Origin: Teratosphaeria epicoccoides
Taxonomy: Eukaryota; Ascomycota; Dothideomycetes; Mycosphaerellales; Teratosphaeriaceae
DNA: 64,000 bases
Direction: 5' to 3'
Assembly (NCBI GenBank): GCA_021401465.1
Contig: JADDMT010000143.1
Coordinates: forward strand, 1-64,000
Part shown: positions 41,001-50,787 of the stretch, piece by piece
How positions within the stretch are numbered: position 1 is the first letter of the stretch
How the letters are laid out: each line of letters starts with the position of its first letter
Notes under the pieces: model-generated
Databases searched by the model: none
What the model saw: only the letters and a program-made list of their open reading frames with translations
Told to the model about the DNA's origin: nothing
Program-made: the position numbers and the translations under genes

Positions 41001-41199
41001 GGGAAGGGACTTTGAGTTGGGGCAGACGTGGATGGCGGTGTTTTTGAGGGTGCATGGGGATATTGTGGTGAGTGTGGAGGACCTGAGGCAAGCGGTGGAA
41101 GAGTGGAAGGAGGCGATGGAGGAAGAAAGAAAGAGGGTGCAGAGATTGGCTGCGTATTGTGGGGGTGTGTTGGGGTGGTTGAGGGCTGCGAGGGTGTAG
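38065..41199 (+). CDS. UTP21: Utp21/WDR36, WD40 protein of the SSU processome
   Basis: Utp21 belongs to the UTP-B complex that organises the 5' domain of pre-18S rRNA in the nucleolus. From the ATG at 38065 (MEVDGAAVKRQKLTNGLPRP) the protein has 1044 residues. The start agrees with the family because FAPYRTIGLVSPSVVPF follows at once. Two tandem WD40 propellers fill about 30-770 (for example KVDFLPGQAIIVSSGRDNS, SNDRSLWGWSLR, GADGKVKLWDFSSG). The C-terminal Utp21 helical domain starts near SRWQNLLHLDLIRQRNKP. An upstream in-frame ATG at 37687 would add 126 residues of unrelated sequence. Single exon. Confidence 0.94.
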   Translation: MEVDGAAVKRQKLTNGLPRPQRVPGPSRLFAPYRTIGLVSPSVVPFTSVPLGKTTFQITTSVGRCLHTYDLRRGLNLVFITRPQTPGTITASQAWQDKILGAWSEGGKNGGRGVWVFKRGRKEAELHLPKAFRQDIQAFCVFGGWIVGVGETSLLVWKGSSYELYTTLDGVSPVPLTKSISSLPTYLNKVIVGREDGSAEIWNVSTARLLYTVLPPSTSYGSVTAIAPTPALSLVAIAYAAGPLLIHDVRADQTLFQLAVPAGQSVTSISFRSDGLGAGEDGRKAGVMATASTRSGDITLWDLNNGGRKAGVLRAAHAHPTSDAPGGVSKVDFLPGQAIIVSSGRDNSLKTWIFDQTPFSPIPRILHQRGGHGAPVTKLEFLPAGSDGADDTGKWLMSASNDRSLWGWSLRRDAQSTEISQGAVQSKAKKQGLLSGARDAFQALKCPPVTSMACSLNRDGGIGAIPGKHPIWQAPGSNRGKNVDAEVAALTGWESVVTAHKDDTKARTWFWGRKRAGRWAFPTSDGSNVRSVAMSPCGTFALIASEHGGIDMFNLQSGLHRQRFPARLTPMQAKQLKLDMQKHGMTEEKAEHGKQVSYRGQGKHGSAVVGLAVDSLNSTVISAGADGKVKLWDFSSGLLKREIDWSGSTGVKSMRFLRSSDLAAFACTDGCMRVVDVSTQKLIRELWPSRPVIPELAGQVVSDFCFSYDGHWIVASIGQLILLWDLPTGHLVDAFKLKAECTSLAFSPTGEFLATATLDSVGVDIWSNKALYVHVSTRHIPGAELATILSLDSHQAPTTSGENGQTPTTASASAEEDEEEARSSLLADLDTEPDIDTLSSDLLSLSLVPRSRWQNLLHLDLIRQRNKPTEAPQKPGKAPFFLPSLSDRQDLKSASQPEQITAAELEKERTRVLKLTQQGSKSEFSRLLAAANGDESFPRFLSHLKSLSPAAADIEIRSLSAEGNDMPNFLHALTWLMRQGRDFELGQTWMAVFLRVHGDIVVSVEDLRQAVEEWKEAMEEERKRVQRLAAYCGGVLGWLRAARV

Positions 41200-41414
41200 A
41201 GGACGTCGTGAGGCTTTGGACCTTCTGCGGGCTGGAACAGTAGCATAACGTTGACCGTGCTGAGCGCCGGTGCGCGTCCTGATCTCGATTCTTGTCTCGA
41301 TCTCTCGTAACCATCCACCTGCCCGACTCTGAATTTTTAATGTACAACAAGCCGACCGCGGTCCTCTCGGATCTGTGCTATGCCATCTCCGTCACTGCCC
41401 GTCACTGATGTACA
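41200..41414. other. Convergent 3' region, UTP21 and BTB2
   Basis: Short interval with the 3' untranslated regions of UTP21 (+) and BTB2 (-). Nothing further was seen. Confidence 0.3.
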
Positions 41415-42400
41415 TCATCCCTGCAACCCATCCTTGACATCCTCGAGATGCAAGCCCGCAGAATCAATCGTCATGTCCGCGAAGGTGCGCAGCGCCCGGG
41501 CCGGAACGCGGCGGTAGAAGCCATGGCGACAATAGCCCACCTCGACGGTGTCGGCCTCGAGCAACTTGTCGAGGATCTCGCGAGCAGGAGTCGTTCGAAG
41601 CCTGGGAGGGAACATTCGATTTGGCAGCCCGAGCTGTTTCCCGAGTGCCGGCAGAAGATGCTCGTATGGCGGAAGGCAGTCGGAATCCATGGGACATGCG
41701 CTTGTGAGGCAGACTATGTCTTCGTGTATGGCGAATTGGATGTTGGAGCGCTGGGTCTGCAACTCCTCTACTATTGTATCAGCGTGCATTGAGCGTTGAC
41801 CACAGGGCTCTGGGGAAACTTACTGATGATGCGGATGGGCAGCGCCAGGATGCCCGTGTCCGGCACGTCGAGGTTGTACACGGTCGTGTGATCCAGCACG
41901 AAGCGCTGCGTGAGGTCGTAGAAGAACCATGCGTGGTTGAGTCGGTAGGCCGCCGCAGTCAGAAGCCTCAGGTCCCAGCAGTCTGCATCCTCCAGCTTGC
42001 CCCGATCGATGGTCCAGTAGCGCGAGAGCACGGCTTCGGTGTGGACGGACACCGCGGGCACACAATAGAATTTGTCCGCGAGCTGGGCGACCACCAGGAG
42101 CTCGCCCGGACTCATGGTGTCGATGGTCAACTTCGAGCTGCTGTGCAACATTTGGCATAGAGTGACCATGCCGTTCTCGTCATCCTCGGGCAGCTCTACC
42201 TCCTTCGGCTCTGCCGCGCTCCGCCCGCCTTGCCCTTCCCTGAAGTTTGGCCCAAGCATGGCCGTGAAGACTGGCGAGCAGTCGCAAAGCACGTTCGAGT
42301 GAACGCGTACGTACCTGTTCTTTGGCAGAGCCAAAATGATGTCGCCTTCGCTGGCAATCACCACGTCTGTGCGTGGCGGATCGTCCTTGGGCTCGGCCAT
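41415..42400 (-). CDS. BTB/POZ-domain protein (BTB2)
   Basis: Two exons, 41824-42400 and 41415-41770, with a 53-nt intron (GTAAGT donor) give 310 residues. The BTB fold reads GDIILALPKNRYVRVHSNVL, then SPVFTAMLGPNF and TLCQMLHSSSKL, with helical sequence after it (LADKFYCVPAVSVHTEAVL). The order of blocks matches BTB1 and BTB3. The acceptor is CAATAGTAG, two AGs three bases apart, so two in-frame products (differing by one residue) are possible. No partner domain was found. Function is unknown; adaptor use with cullin 3 is only a family guess. Confidence 0.75.
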
Positions 42401-43314
42401 CGTTACGTTGCGATGCCGGTGTGTTGGAGTGGGATGCAGAAGGTTGAGTGAAGGCTGGAAAGGAGGTCAAGTGAAGCTGCGGACGCACGAAGGATATCAC
42501 GAGACTGCTTGTGAAGCTCTGACCATGTCTCGCGGTGGGGGAAACGGAGGATGTGAAGGCGGTCGAACACTCGACACTCGCACCTCATATCTCAGCTACT
42601 CTGTTTTGGTGTAAGCCTACCAAAATCGATGCCACCTAGTCAACAAGCTGATTGAAATTTTGATGCGTTTGGGCGTTTGTTGATATCCATGACCCCCATT
42701 GACACGCTTTGACTGCTTCAGGTGGTTGATGACTGATGCGGAGGCTCACTACTGGAGTCAGTTGATTGAAGGCATCACATCTTGACCGGGCGAGGTCAGC
42801 CACTTTAGGGAGTGATCAGTTGATCGATCTAAGCAACCCCTACTCTACCATTTTGGGCCAACCTTGAAGTAGCACTCATGTCACGTCGAGGAGCTCGCTA
42901 CCTCATATGCTCGATTGTAGGGTCAGACAGCCTGTGCGACAGGACTGAGTCTACGGGTTCGCTGCCTCTCATTCTGCCCACCGAGCGTGTGTCCGTGCAG
43001 CCGGAAGGGCACTCGTGCGCTGTGGAAGACATACAGCAATGCGATCTAACATCACGAGTACGAGAAAGGACATCCACAGTACATGAAGAGGAATACACCT
43101 GCTGGGGGGTCGGAATGATCGAAGAAGTGATGTCGGTGATCGGCGTACCTGCCCTGCTTTACATGACACATGCTAGCGCCGAGCCTACCGGACCCTGATT
43201 CAGCGCCCGGCGTACTGTGCTACCGAAGTCTATTCCAAAGCTCTCAAAAAGTTTCCAGGCGCCATTTCGTCAACTCCCATACGTGTTTCCTGACTTTCCT
43301 TTACATTCCTCATC
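42401..43314. other. Divergent intergenic region, BTB2 and PRMT1
   Basis: This 914-bp interval between divergent start codons has no convincing frame. Frames at 42878-43198 (+) and 42898-43098 (-) lack any recognisable feature. It should hold both promoters. Confidence 0.35.
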
Positions 43315-44496
43315 ATGGCCTCCAGCAGCGAGCAGCCGAAGAAAATCGGTGACATGGCTTCCATGCCGCACAGCGAGGTGCACTACTTCAACAGCTACAA
43401 TCACCATGGCATCCACGAAGAGATGTTGAAGGACGAAGTGCGGACTAAGAGCTATCGCGACGCAATCTACAACAACCGACACATCTTCAAGGACAAGGTC
43501 GTCCTGGATGTTGGATGCGGTACATCCATCCTGAGCATGTACACAAGATTCCACTACCAAAATCCATGTTGATGCCCAGCTTTATACACTGTCATCACTA
43601 TGATTTCGCATACTGACTCAAGATCGACAGGTTCGCCGTGAAGGCTGGCGCTAAGCATGTCGTTGGTGTAGACATGTCCACGATCATCGTCAAGGCGAGG
43701 GAGATCGTCGAGGCCAATGGCATGAGCAACAAGATTACGCTTCTGCAAGGCAAGATGGAGGAGGTGGAACTGCCCTTCCCAGAGGTCGACATCATCATTT
43801 CTGAGTGGATGGGCTATTTCCTGTTGTACGAGAGCATGATGGACACTGTGCTGTGGGCAAGGGACAGATATTTGAGGAAGGACGGGAAGGGCCTGATCTT
43901 CCCGGACAAGGCCACAATCTTCATGGCTGGCATCGAGGACGGCGAGTACAAGGACGAGAAGATTGGCTGTAAGCTTGGACTCGTCGAAACTGCACAAGCG
44001 AATACTAATGTTGTCAGTTTGGGACAACGTCTACGGCTTCGACTACACCCCATTGAAGATGACTGCGCTCACGGAACCCCTCGTCGATACCGTCGAGCTC
44101 AAAGCCGTTGTAACCGACCCCTGCGCCGTGGTAACCTTCGATCTCTACACCGTCACCGTTGCCGACCTCGCTTTCTCTCTCCCGTTCAACCTCTCTGTCC
44201 GCCGCACAGATTACATCCACGCCCTCATCGCATGGTTCGACATCGAGTTCTCAGCCTGTCACAAGCCCGTCCGATTCAGCACTGGCCCACACACGAAGTA
44301 CACACACTGGAAACAGACCGTGTTCTATCTTGCGGATGTGCTGACGGTCGAGGCTGGCGAAACGATCAAGGGACAGCTGACCTGCAAGCCGAACAAAGAC
44401 AACCGGCGAGATCTGGATATTGGCATTGACTACAGGACGGATACGCAAGATCAGGGGCGGATTGCCGAGGGCCATTGCGAGTATAAGATGTGCTAG
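43315..44496 (+). CDS. HMT1: Type I protein arginine methyltransferase (PRMT1/Hmt1)
   Basis: This enzyme makes asymmetric dimethylarginine on histone H4 R3 and RGG proteins using S-adenosylmethionine. Three exons, 43315-43538, 43631-43968 and 44018-44496, give 346 residues. The YFxxY signature is YFNSYNHHGIHEEML. SAM motif I is VLDVGCGTS (about 64-72) with its end VGVDMS after the first intron. The double-E loop is SEWMGYFLLYESMM and the THW loop is YTHWKQTVFYL. The second intron carries an ACTAAT branch site. Length and all catalytic residues are intact. The SR protein at 16198, with its RG-rich tail, is a plausible type of substrate. Confidence 0.96.
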
Positions 44497-44851
44497 TCGA
44501 GAGTCTCGTGGGTTATGGGAAGCTGGGCCGTTGTGCCATTGTTACGAGATATGACTAGCGATTGCATTGTGGGTCGCAGCTTTAGCTTCGCTGACCGTCG
44601 CGTGTATAGTATGGCGTTCTGGGTGCATAACGACTCTGGGGCGCTTCCAATCCGAAAGATCGCCCACCTTCTTCTCGAAGGCTCCAATGGCTCTATGACC
44701 CACCCGTGACATCATTTCACATGCTCAAGGTATGAACTCTCAAGCTCCCACTTCAATGGTCGTGTGCTTCCCCGACACTGGATACAACACAACCACTATC
44801 ATCAACCTCAACAGTCACGCACCAACAAAGCTCACGAAACAAACTTTCACA
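44497..44851. other. Intergenic, PRMT1 to small hydrophilic protein
   Basis: This stretch contains the PRMT1 3' region and the promoter/leader of the next gene. The leader just before 44852 is rich in CA and AAC, typical of an efficiently translated fungal mRNA. Nothing else was seen. Confidence 0.3.
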
Positions 44852-45185
44852 ATGCCTAGGCAAGGATCCGGCCACATCGCGGACAACGCCATCGAGGCAG
44901 GAGAGACACTTGTCCATGGCGCGGGCAAGGCACCTAACGAGGTAAGCTGTGCAATTCATTGGCCTCTTGTGGGAGCGGTTCCTGACATTGTTCGGGGTAC
45001 AGGACCCGGCAAGCAGCGGCGTCGACCGCAGCTCCAAGGCCGCTCCTGCACCAAACCATGAACCGGGCGAAGCGCTTGAGGGTCTGCCGGCTAGTGGTGG
45101 AGGGAGTAAGGGAGAGTCGTTGACTGGAAGCGGGAAGGGGCCGCTTGAGCCGACTGTGGAGAAAATTGCAAAGGGGGAAAAGTAG
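44852..45185 (+). CDS. Small hydrophilic protein of unknown function, 90 residues
   Basis: Two exons, 44852-44941 and 45003-45185, with a 61-nt intron (GTAAGC donor, GGGGTACAG acceptor) in phase 0. The protein starts MPRQGSGHIADNAIEAGETL and is rich in Gly, Ser, Pro and Lys, ending EKIAKGEK. It has no signal peptide or membrane segment and is predicted disordered. Composition resembles small stress-associated hydrophilic fungal proteins, but no family can be claimed. Coding is supported by the clean intron and CAAAATG-like start context. Confidence 0.6.
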
Positions 45186-45679
45186 AAGGGTACAGTGGTT
45201 GGGGCATAGAGTGATGAATATATTATGATGAAGGCTTTCGGTCCAGAGAACATATCAGAAGCAGGTTTATCTTCTCGAGTAGTCATTCATGCAAAAGTGA
45301 TGATTCGTGATCCAGTAGCATGCACGTTGAATGGTCCGTCATGCTGATATGCAGATCCAAGCATCATTTCGCAGTCAAATTATGAGCAATGCACTTTTCG
45401 GAACGACTGCTCGCACGAGGTAATCTTGTGTCGAATGAGATTGCAGCAGCTGCTGCCGGTAGGACTCGAGCCTGCGTGATCGTCCTGATCGCGACTCATG
45501 CAGCTCGCCGTCCCGAGGAAGCCTGACTCAGTGGTCTCAATGTCGAGCCACAACGTCCACGCCCGGCTCCCCATCAGATCATACCACGGCGATCAGACAT
45601 GTGACCATCCGGGCCAGACTTGGCTCAACCGCCTCTTCCAGTCCCCGCAGAGGGTGTTGTTCCCTGTCCTACGAAATTA
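45186..45679. other. Intergenic, 3' of small protein and promoter of PHD gene
   Basis: No gene is supported. A T-arm-like string at about 45450-45470 was examined for tRNA and rejected. The PHD frame opens before its ATG but begins only with TTG. Confidence 0.3.
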
Positions 45680-47082
45680 ATGCCCAGTATGGCGCCGGCA
45701 AGCTCAAACGCGGGCCCATCGTCGAGCACAACTTCAGGCCTATCGGATCCTCCAGCTGTCAAAGGTGTGGCACAGGCACAAACGGAGCAGAGGGCCGAGA
45801 TTTCAATGGAAGAAACGCTGGCTGCCTCAGAGCAAGTCCTGAACGAAGCCAAAGCAGTTGTCCTTGGGACACCAAGCGCGGACGTTCCCGAAAAGACCTC
45901 AATGGAGCAGACCATGGGATCAGCAGAACCTGCCATTCCGACATCCACGCCGAGGACATCAAAGCGAGGTGGCCGTGGAGGAAAGCGCGCTTCTTTTGCT
46001 CCCACAAACAGCGCAGAGAAGACGGCAGTTGACCCCGCCACAGCTGCGCCGGGCGCCACGCGAACGGGTGTCAAACGCGGTCGACCGCCGGGCAGAGGGA
46101 GGGGTGGCATTAGAGGTGGAGCTAAGGGTGGAAAACGGAAGCGGGCGGACGATGATGACGGTGGCGATACGGACAGCAGTGAGGAGATAACCACCCCGCT
46201 AGAAACGATGACCAAGTCAGGCCGCTCAGTTTCAAAGCCAACCAGCTATGTTCCACCTCCAGCACCATCTCCAGTCCCAGGCGTGAAACGAAGGAAGACG
46301 TATCTCAAGAAACCGGAATCGGCAGTTTGCAAGGTCTGTTCCAGAGGAACCAGCCCAGCCACCAACATGATAGTATTTTGCGATGGTTGCAACACCCCAT
46401 TCCACCGGTATTGCCACCATCCGCCAATCGATCAGACTGCGATTGACCAGGTCGACAAGGAATGGTTCTGTCAAACATGTGCAAAGGACAGAATATTGCC
46501 GGTGCCTGAGGAGCAGGTGGCGAACTTTGTTGCTGCTAGCGGCGTACCCATGGAGCAGGTACGTAGCCCACGAGCCTTACGAGGGCTACAAATGCTGATA
46601 TTATGCAGAGACAAAGATACTTCGCAAGCCTTCCGCCTGGCATGCTTGTCACACTGCTCACGAAAGCCACGACCCTTCATCCCAATCTTCCAGTCTTCGC
46701 ACCCAGCTTCAAGCCGATTGCGTCTTCAGTGCCTCCACCGACGCCCGCCCCGCCACCCATCAACGGCCATGGGCATCCTACAGCACAGTCTGGTGCTCAG
46801 GCAAATGGTGTCAGCACTTCTACACCAGTTCACAGCATACCACCCGTCGGCGCAGCTACAGGCGCTGCTCTGAACGAGCCGGAGGAAGGCAATCCAAGCT
46901 ATGCAGAACATCCTCCAACATACCCAAGACCTGGTCATGGTTTGATGAATAGATTACCGCCCGAGAAAGATGATCTGCAGTGGTTGGTAGAGGACGACAG
47001 CAAGTACAACACTTTCAGCCATTTGTATCAGGTTGATGCAAATGCGGCGAGCAGTAGTCTGAACGGACATATGGCGTCATGA
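45680..47082 (+). CDS. PHD-finger protein with AT-hook-like motif
   Basis: Two exons, 45680-46558 and 46609-47082 (50-nt intron, GTACGT to ATGCAG), give 450 residues. The ATG at 45680 is the first in frame. A low-complexity N-terminus includes an AT-hook-like KRGRPPGRGRGG (about 135-146). The PHD finger spans about 217-267: CKVC, then FCDGCNTPFHRYCHHPP, then WFCQTC, with all C4HC3 ligands present. After the intron the sequence is Pro/Ser-rich, with a conserved-looking block LPPEKDDLQWLVEDDSKYN. It is probably a nuclear chromatin reader; the histone mark cannot be told. Confidence 0.82.
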
Positions 47083-47484
47083 CGACGTTGAGAGCCAAAC
47101 GTAAAACAATGCTGGGGGGGTAATGTGCCCGTTTGCCGCGCAACTGGTTGCGTCGCTGCAAGACGATTGCTACACTCTGCTGGGCTCGGAGGCTGCAGCC
47201 GACAAGAAACGAGCTGAGAGTACATCCATGCTACTCAAGTTGCTGCGTCTTACCCATGCGTCTTGAAACCGCCTTGTCATCTCAAGCCGAGAAAGAGTGC
47301 TGGGTACGGGTTCGTGCAGGTATCCAGCTGCACTCGTTTGCATTGCTCGCGGTATCAGATTCGGAGCTCTCTGTTTGCGTTTGCAATGCGATCGCACGCT
47401 TTCAGGGCATCTCTCGTCGTCTCGTAGTCTCCACTGTATCAGTATTCTCTCAGCCACGGACCACGGTGAGGCAGAGATCAAGAT
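47083..47484. other. Intergenic, PHD gene to BTB3
   Basis: Contains the PHD gene 3' region and the BTB3 promoter. A run of seven G lies near 47112. Nothing else is supported. Confidence 0.3.
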
Positions 47485-48571
47485 ATGGCGCAGATCGAGA
47501 CTGTTGATATCGATACCGACGGCGATGTTCTTCTCGCCTTCCATAACGGATCGGGAGATAGTCCCAGGTATGCATCGAATGATCCTTTCATCTGACCGCA
47601 GATCAGCACTCTGATGGAATCTTAGCGCGCATCTCCGGGTGTCCTCAGCAATTCTCATCCAAGCATCGCCTGTCTTCAAAAAGCTTCTCTTTTCCCGTTA
47701 CAAAGAAGGGACCGAATTTGCAAAGTCTGCCAGCGTGAAGGTGCCTTTGCCCGACGATGACCTTGACTTGATGACGACACTCTGCAACATCATCCACCTG
47801 CGCCATAACGATGTGCCATGCGTGGTGGACGAAGACTCTCTCCTCGCTTTCGCGCTTCTATGTGACAAATACCATTGCGCAATCGCTGTGAAGCCGTCGA
47901 TTGAATGCTGGATCCTCCAAAATCTCGCGTCGAAGACAAAAGACTGTGACAAAACAACAATGGCTGCGTATGCCAAGCTGCTCTGTGCAGCTGAACAGCT
48001 AGGCAATGGGACGATGATAAAGAGAATTGGCTCAAAGATTGTCCTTCACGCGACACTCCCAATAAGCTGGTTGAAGAGTGCGGCTCCAAACCTTGAAGAC
48101 AGCTTGATAAGTAGGTGGCTAAACACTTGCGAGGCAGCAGTCATCACTGACACAATTTCAGACTCTCTCACGATGCTTCAGCGGCAATTCCGTGACGACC
48201 TCAAGACAATCGTCACGGACGCATTGCACTACGAGCTTACTGAGCAGCGCGATTCATGTGATCTGCCCACCTGCACGGTCGGACATCACCGTCTCTGGTA
48301 CCTGTTCGAAGAACTTGAGCGCATGGACCTTTGGCCGCTCACGAAGATACCGTCCAACAGCCTAGGCAGCCTCCTGGACACGCTTGCGACCTGTAACTTC
48401 CGCAAAATGGCTCCTCCGCCATCGGGCCAGCCAGGACCTCACGGCTATCGTTGCAATTCCGAGGACGGTCTCGCTTGGGACCACGAGTGCGAAAGACTGC
48501 GCAAGAGTGCGGTGAAATTGAGAAACAAGATCGAGGCTCTGACGTTGGAGGGGAAGAGCCTTGGGGAGTAG
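47485..48571 (+). CDS. BTB/POZ-domain protein (BTB3)
   Basis: Two exons, 47485-47567 and 47626-48571 (58-nt intron), give 342 residues. The start is MAQIETVDIDTDGDVLLAF. After the intron come HLRVSSAILIQASPVFKKLL and TLCNIIHLRHNDVPCVVDE, the same block order as BTB1 and BTB2. A further 51-nt segment at 48111-48161 has good intron signals (GTAGGT, CACTGAC, ATTTCAG) and a length divisible by three. Removing it keeps the frame and gives 325 residues. The C-terminal part is helical with PPPSGQPGPHGY. Function unknown. Confidence 0.72.
48111..48161 (+). other. Possible 51-nt in-frame intron within BTB3
   Basis: The segment begins GTAGGT, has CTGAC 13-17 bases before the end, and finishes ATTTCAG. 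Its length is 17 codons with no in-frame stop, so both spliced and retained forms would be translatable. Confidence 0.5.
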
Positions 48572-48834
48572 GACGACGGCGGGAGAGGGAGGCGGATCGA
48601 ATACTAGCACAGTCGGAGAATCTGTGCGGTCATGGCCATCAGTTTCGCTGCCAAATGGAACGCTGGGATATGACGATAGCTGTCAGTGTCGAAGCCAGAG
48701 CTTCCCACCGAGATCAAGCACAATTGCAATTGATGCACCCATCGGTGCCTCGTCACTACACGCGTACACATGCGCCTCTCCCGATCGTGCGTCGTTCGAG
48801 TCCGCTACGCATCGGGTGTCGTCCAAGGACATTC

Positions 48835-49882
48835 TCAGACACCTTCCTGCAGCATCCTCCTCTTCTCCAACTCGACCCGCAATTCCCCAACCGTCAGTGG
48901 CACTTTCCTTCGACCCCACTCCCTCTTGTCCTCCCGTACAAACCCTTCCAGACTCTGCAATGCCACGACAAGGAACCCAAGCTCCTCTCTGTCGACGTCA
49001 AAGACCTGCCACCATTCCACTTCCGGAAGCTTGACATGCCGCTCTCGAGCTGCAAGGTAGATGGCAGCTGTGGCCAAGGCGGGTGGCTGATGAGTAAGAT
49101 AGAGCAGTTGTGGGCTCAGCAAAGCGCTGTTCAGGTGCTGGAACGCGCGTTTCGCGAGCCGGGAGCCTGTTGGTCGGGGATTCTGGAAGACGTCGAGCGT
49201 TTGTAAATAATTGATGCAGAGGTTGTAAGGGAGCGCGATATGTGTTTGAAACCCAGTCACGCGCAAAATCTGTGCTTCGATTTGGTAGAGGCGGTCTCGT
49301 GCTAGGTCGTATTGGCCTTCTGACAATTGCCATTGTGGGTCCAGTCTCCCTGTGGCGGCGGATTGGAAGTCCGGATAGACAGCGCAGAGGTATGTGAAGG
49401 CTGTCAAGACCTGCCTAGGACTCACAGGGTGTGCGGAAGGTTTGGCAGCCAGGTACAGAGCCGCCGAGGCTGAATCCTGACACGGGGATGTCAGCTGGAG
49501 GTTTGTAAGCCACGTGCGCGGTCTGTGACAAGGGCTTGCAAATGTCGTTCGTTCACGCGGGCGCGAGCTTCTCTGATACCTGTACGCCCCGCTCCCTCGA
49601 ACCGGGGACGCTCACACGTACCTGAGCATCACACTCTAAAAGACTCCCTCCATCAGGACCCAGCCAGAAACGCTGGAGCGTGACGATTGCGCACGCTATG
49701 ATTTCTTGAGGAAGACGTAATAGGATCCCAGCAGCCTGGATGAGTGAGGCAGTGTGGTACCGGACCGAGTCTTCGACGTCGCGCGGCACACCGTCCAGCT
49801 GAGATGATGATGTTTCGAGTTGTAAAGAGGTGGCGGCTGGGTTGGCCAGGAGGGAAGGCGTGGTGGTGACGATGGGGGCCAT
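48835..49882 (-). CDS. Cyclin-L-like protein
   Basis: Two exons, 49622-49882 and 48835-49476, with a 145-nt intron (GTACGTGTGAG to GTGTCAG) in phase 0, give 300 residues. The first cyclin box reads VRYHTASLIQAAGILLRLPQ, then IIACAIVTLQRFW and, after the intron, ASAALYLAAKPSAHPVSPRQ. QAAGILLRLPQ is characteristic of cyclin L, which pairs with CDK11-type kinases and works in transcription-coupled splicing. The second box includes LPYNLCINYLQTL and TAAIYLAARERHVKLPE. No RS domain is present, unlike animal cyclin L. A CTD-kinase cyclin (Ctk2/Pch1 type) is the alternative. Confidence 0.75.
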
Positions 49883-50787
49883 TGTCCTGTCGGGAGCTTG
49901 AAGAGGCGAGTATGGCGGCCGAAAGGGTTCCCGGGCTGTCGGGCTGTCGCTGTCGCTGCATTGACGGGCGAGCAGATGGCTCTACCGATGGTTGTCGTAG
50001 GCTTAAGCTTTTGCCCAATGTTTGGCGTTTGTGGTCAAGCCCCTGCCAAGTTGACTCCCTTGCTTTAGCAGCCACCAACGGGACACGGTTGGAGGCCTGA
50101 TTTACATGTGAGAAGCTGCATATGGCAAATGAAGCACGTGTTGGCGGCGGACTGCCCTCCAGATGTACATGCCATCCGCAAGACGCATTGATCAATGGCG
50201 GTTGTCTAATTTGCTTGATCCGACCATCAATTTCCACCGCAACTCACGGAGGTAGGCGGAAGATGCACTCGAAGCGTGGGACTTCACTCCGCTTCTGTCT
50301 ACACACACCCTCAGCTTTCAGAAACATATCTGAAACTCTACACTTTACAACGCCGCCTCATCAAGCTCACCGAACGGCACAACGGGGAGATTACGCAGGG
50401 CGAGAGACGACGAGTGCCGTACTCATGCTGGCTGGAATCCGTGATAGGGACGGCATCGAACTGAATCGCAAACGGATATTCACGCAGCAATACGTGTCGA
50501 TCCATGGCCAATCTGGGAGCACTGCTGCAACATGTTGATCGATATTATTCATCTCGATGCGCCGGAAATATGGTGGCGCATGTCTTGGAGCGGCCGTGGA
50601 GATGGCGCTGCTCGTCAACGTCCCGTCGAGTATATGAGAGGTGCCTTCGTCGCCAGCTCGTGGTGGATCCTCAACGAGTACCTCTCCTCTCACCTTTTGA
50701 GGTCGCCTTTCGTCTGTCATTCCACAGCCCCACGAGCATCACCTTCCTTTTTTCCTCGGACCGCTTGTTCTCGAGTGGAGACGATCG
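49883..50787. other. Divergent intergenic region, cyclin-like and secreted protein genes
   Basis: This 905-bp interval should hold both promoters. Short plus-strand frames at 50122-50538 and 50532-50867 have no recognisable feature. No repeat was seen. Confidence 0.35.

Noticed and set aside
45430..45500. tRNA-like string (GGCTCGAGTCC on the minus strand)
   Set aside because: It resembles a B box but lacks the invariant TT. No A box or matching acceptor stem could be placed at tRNA distance.
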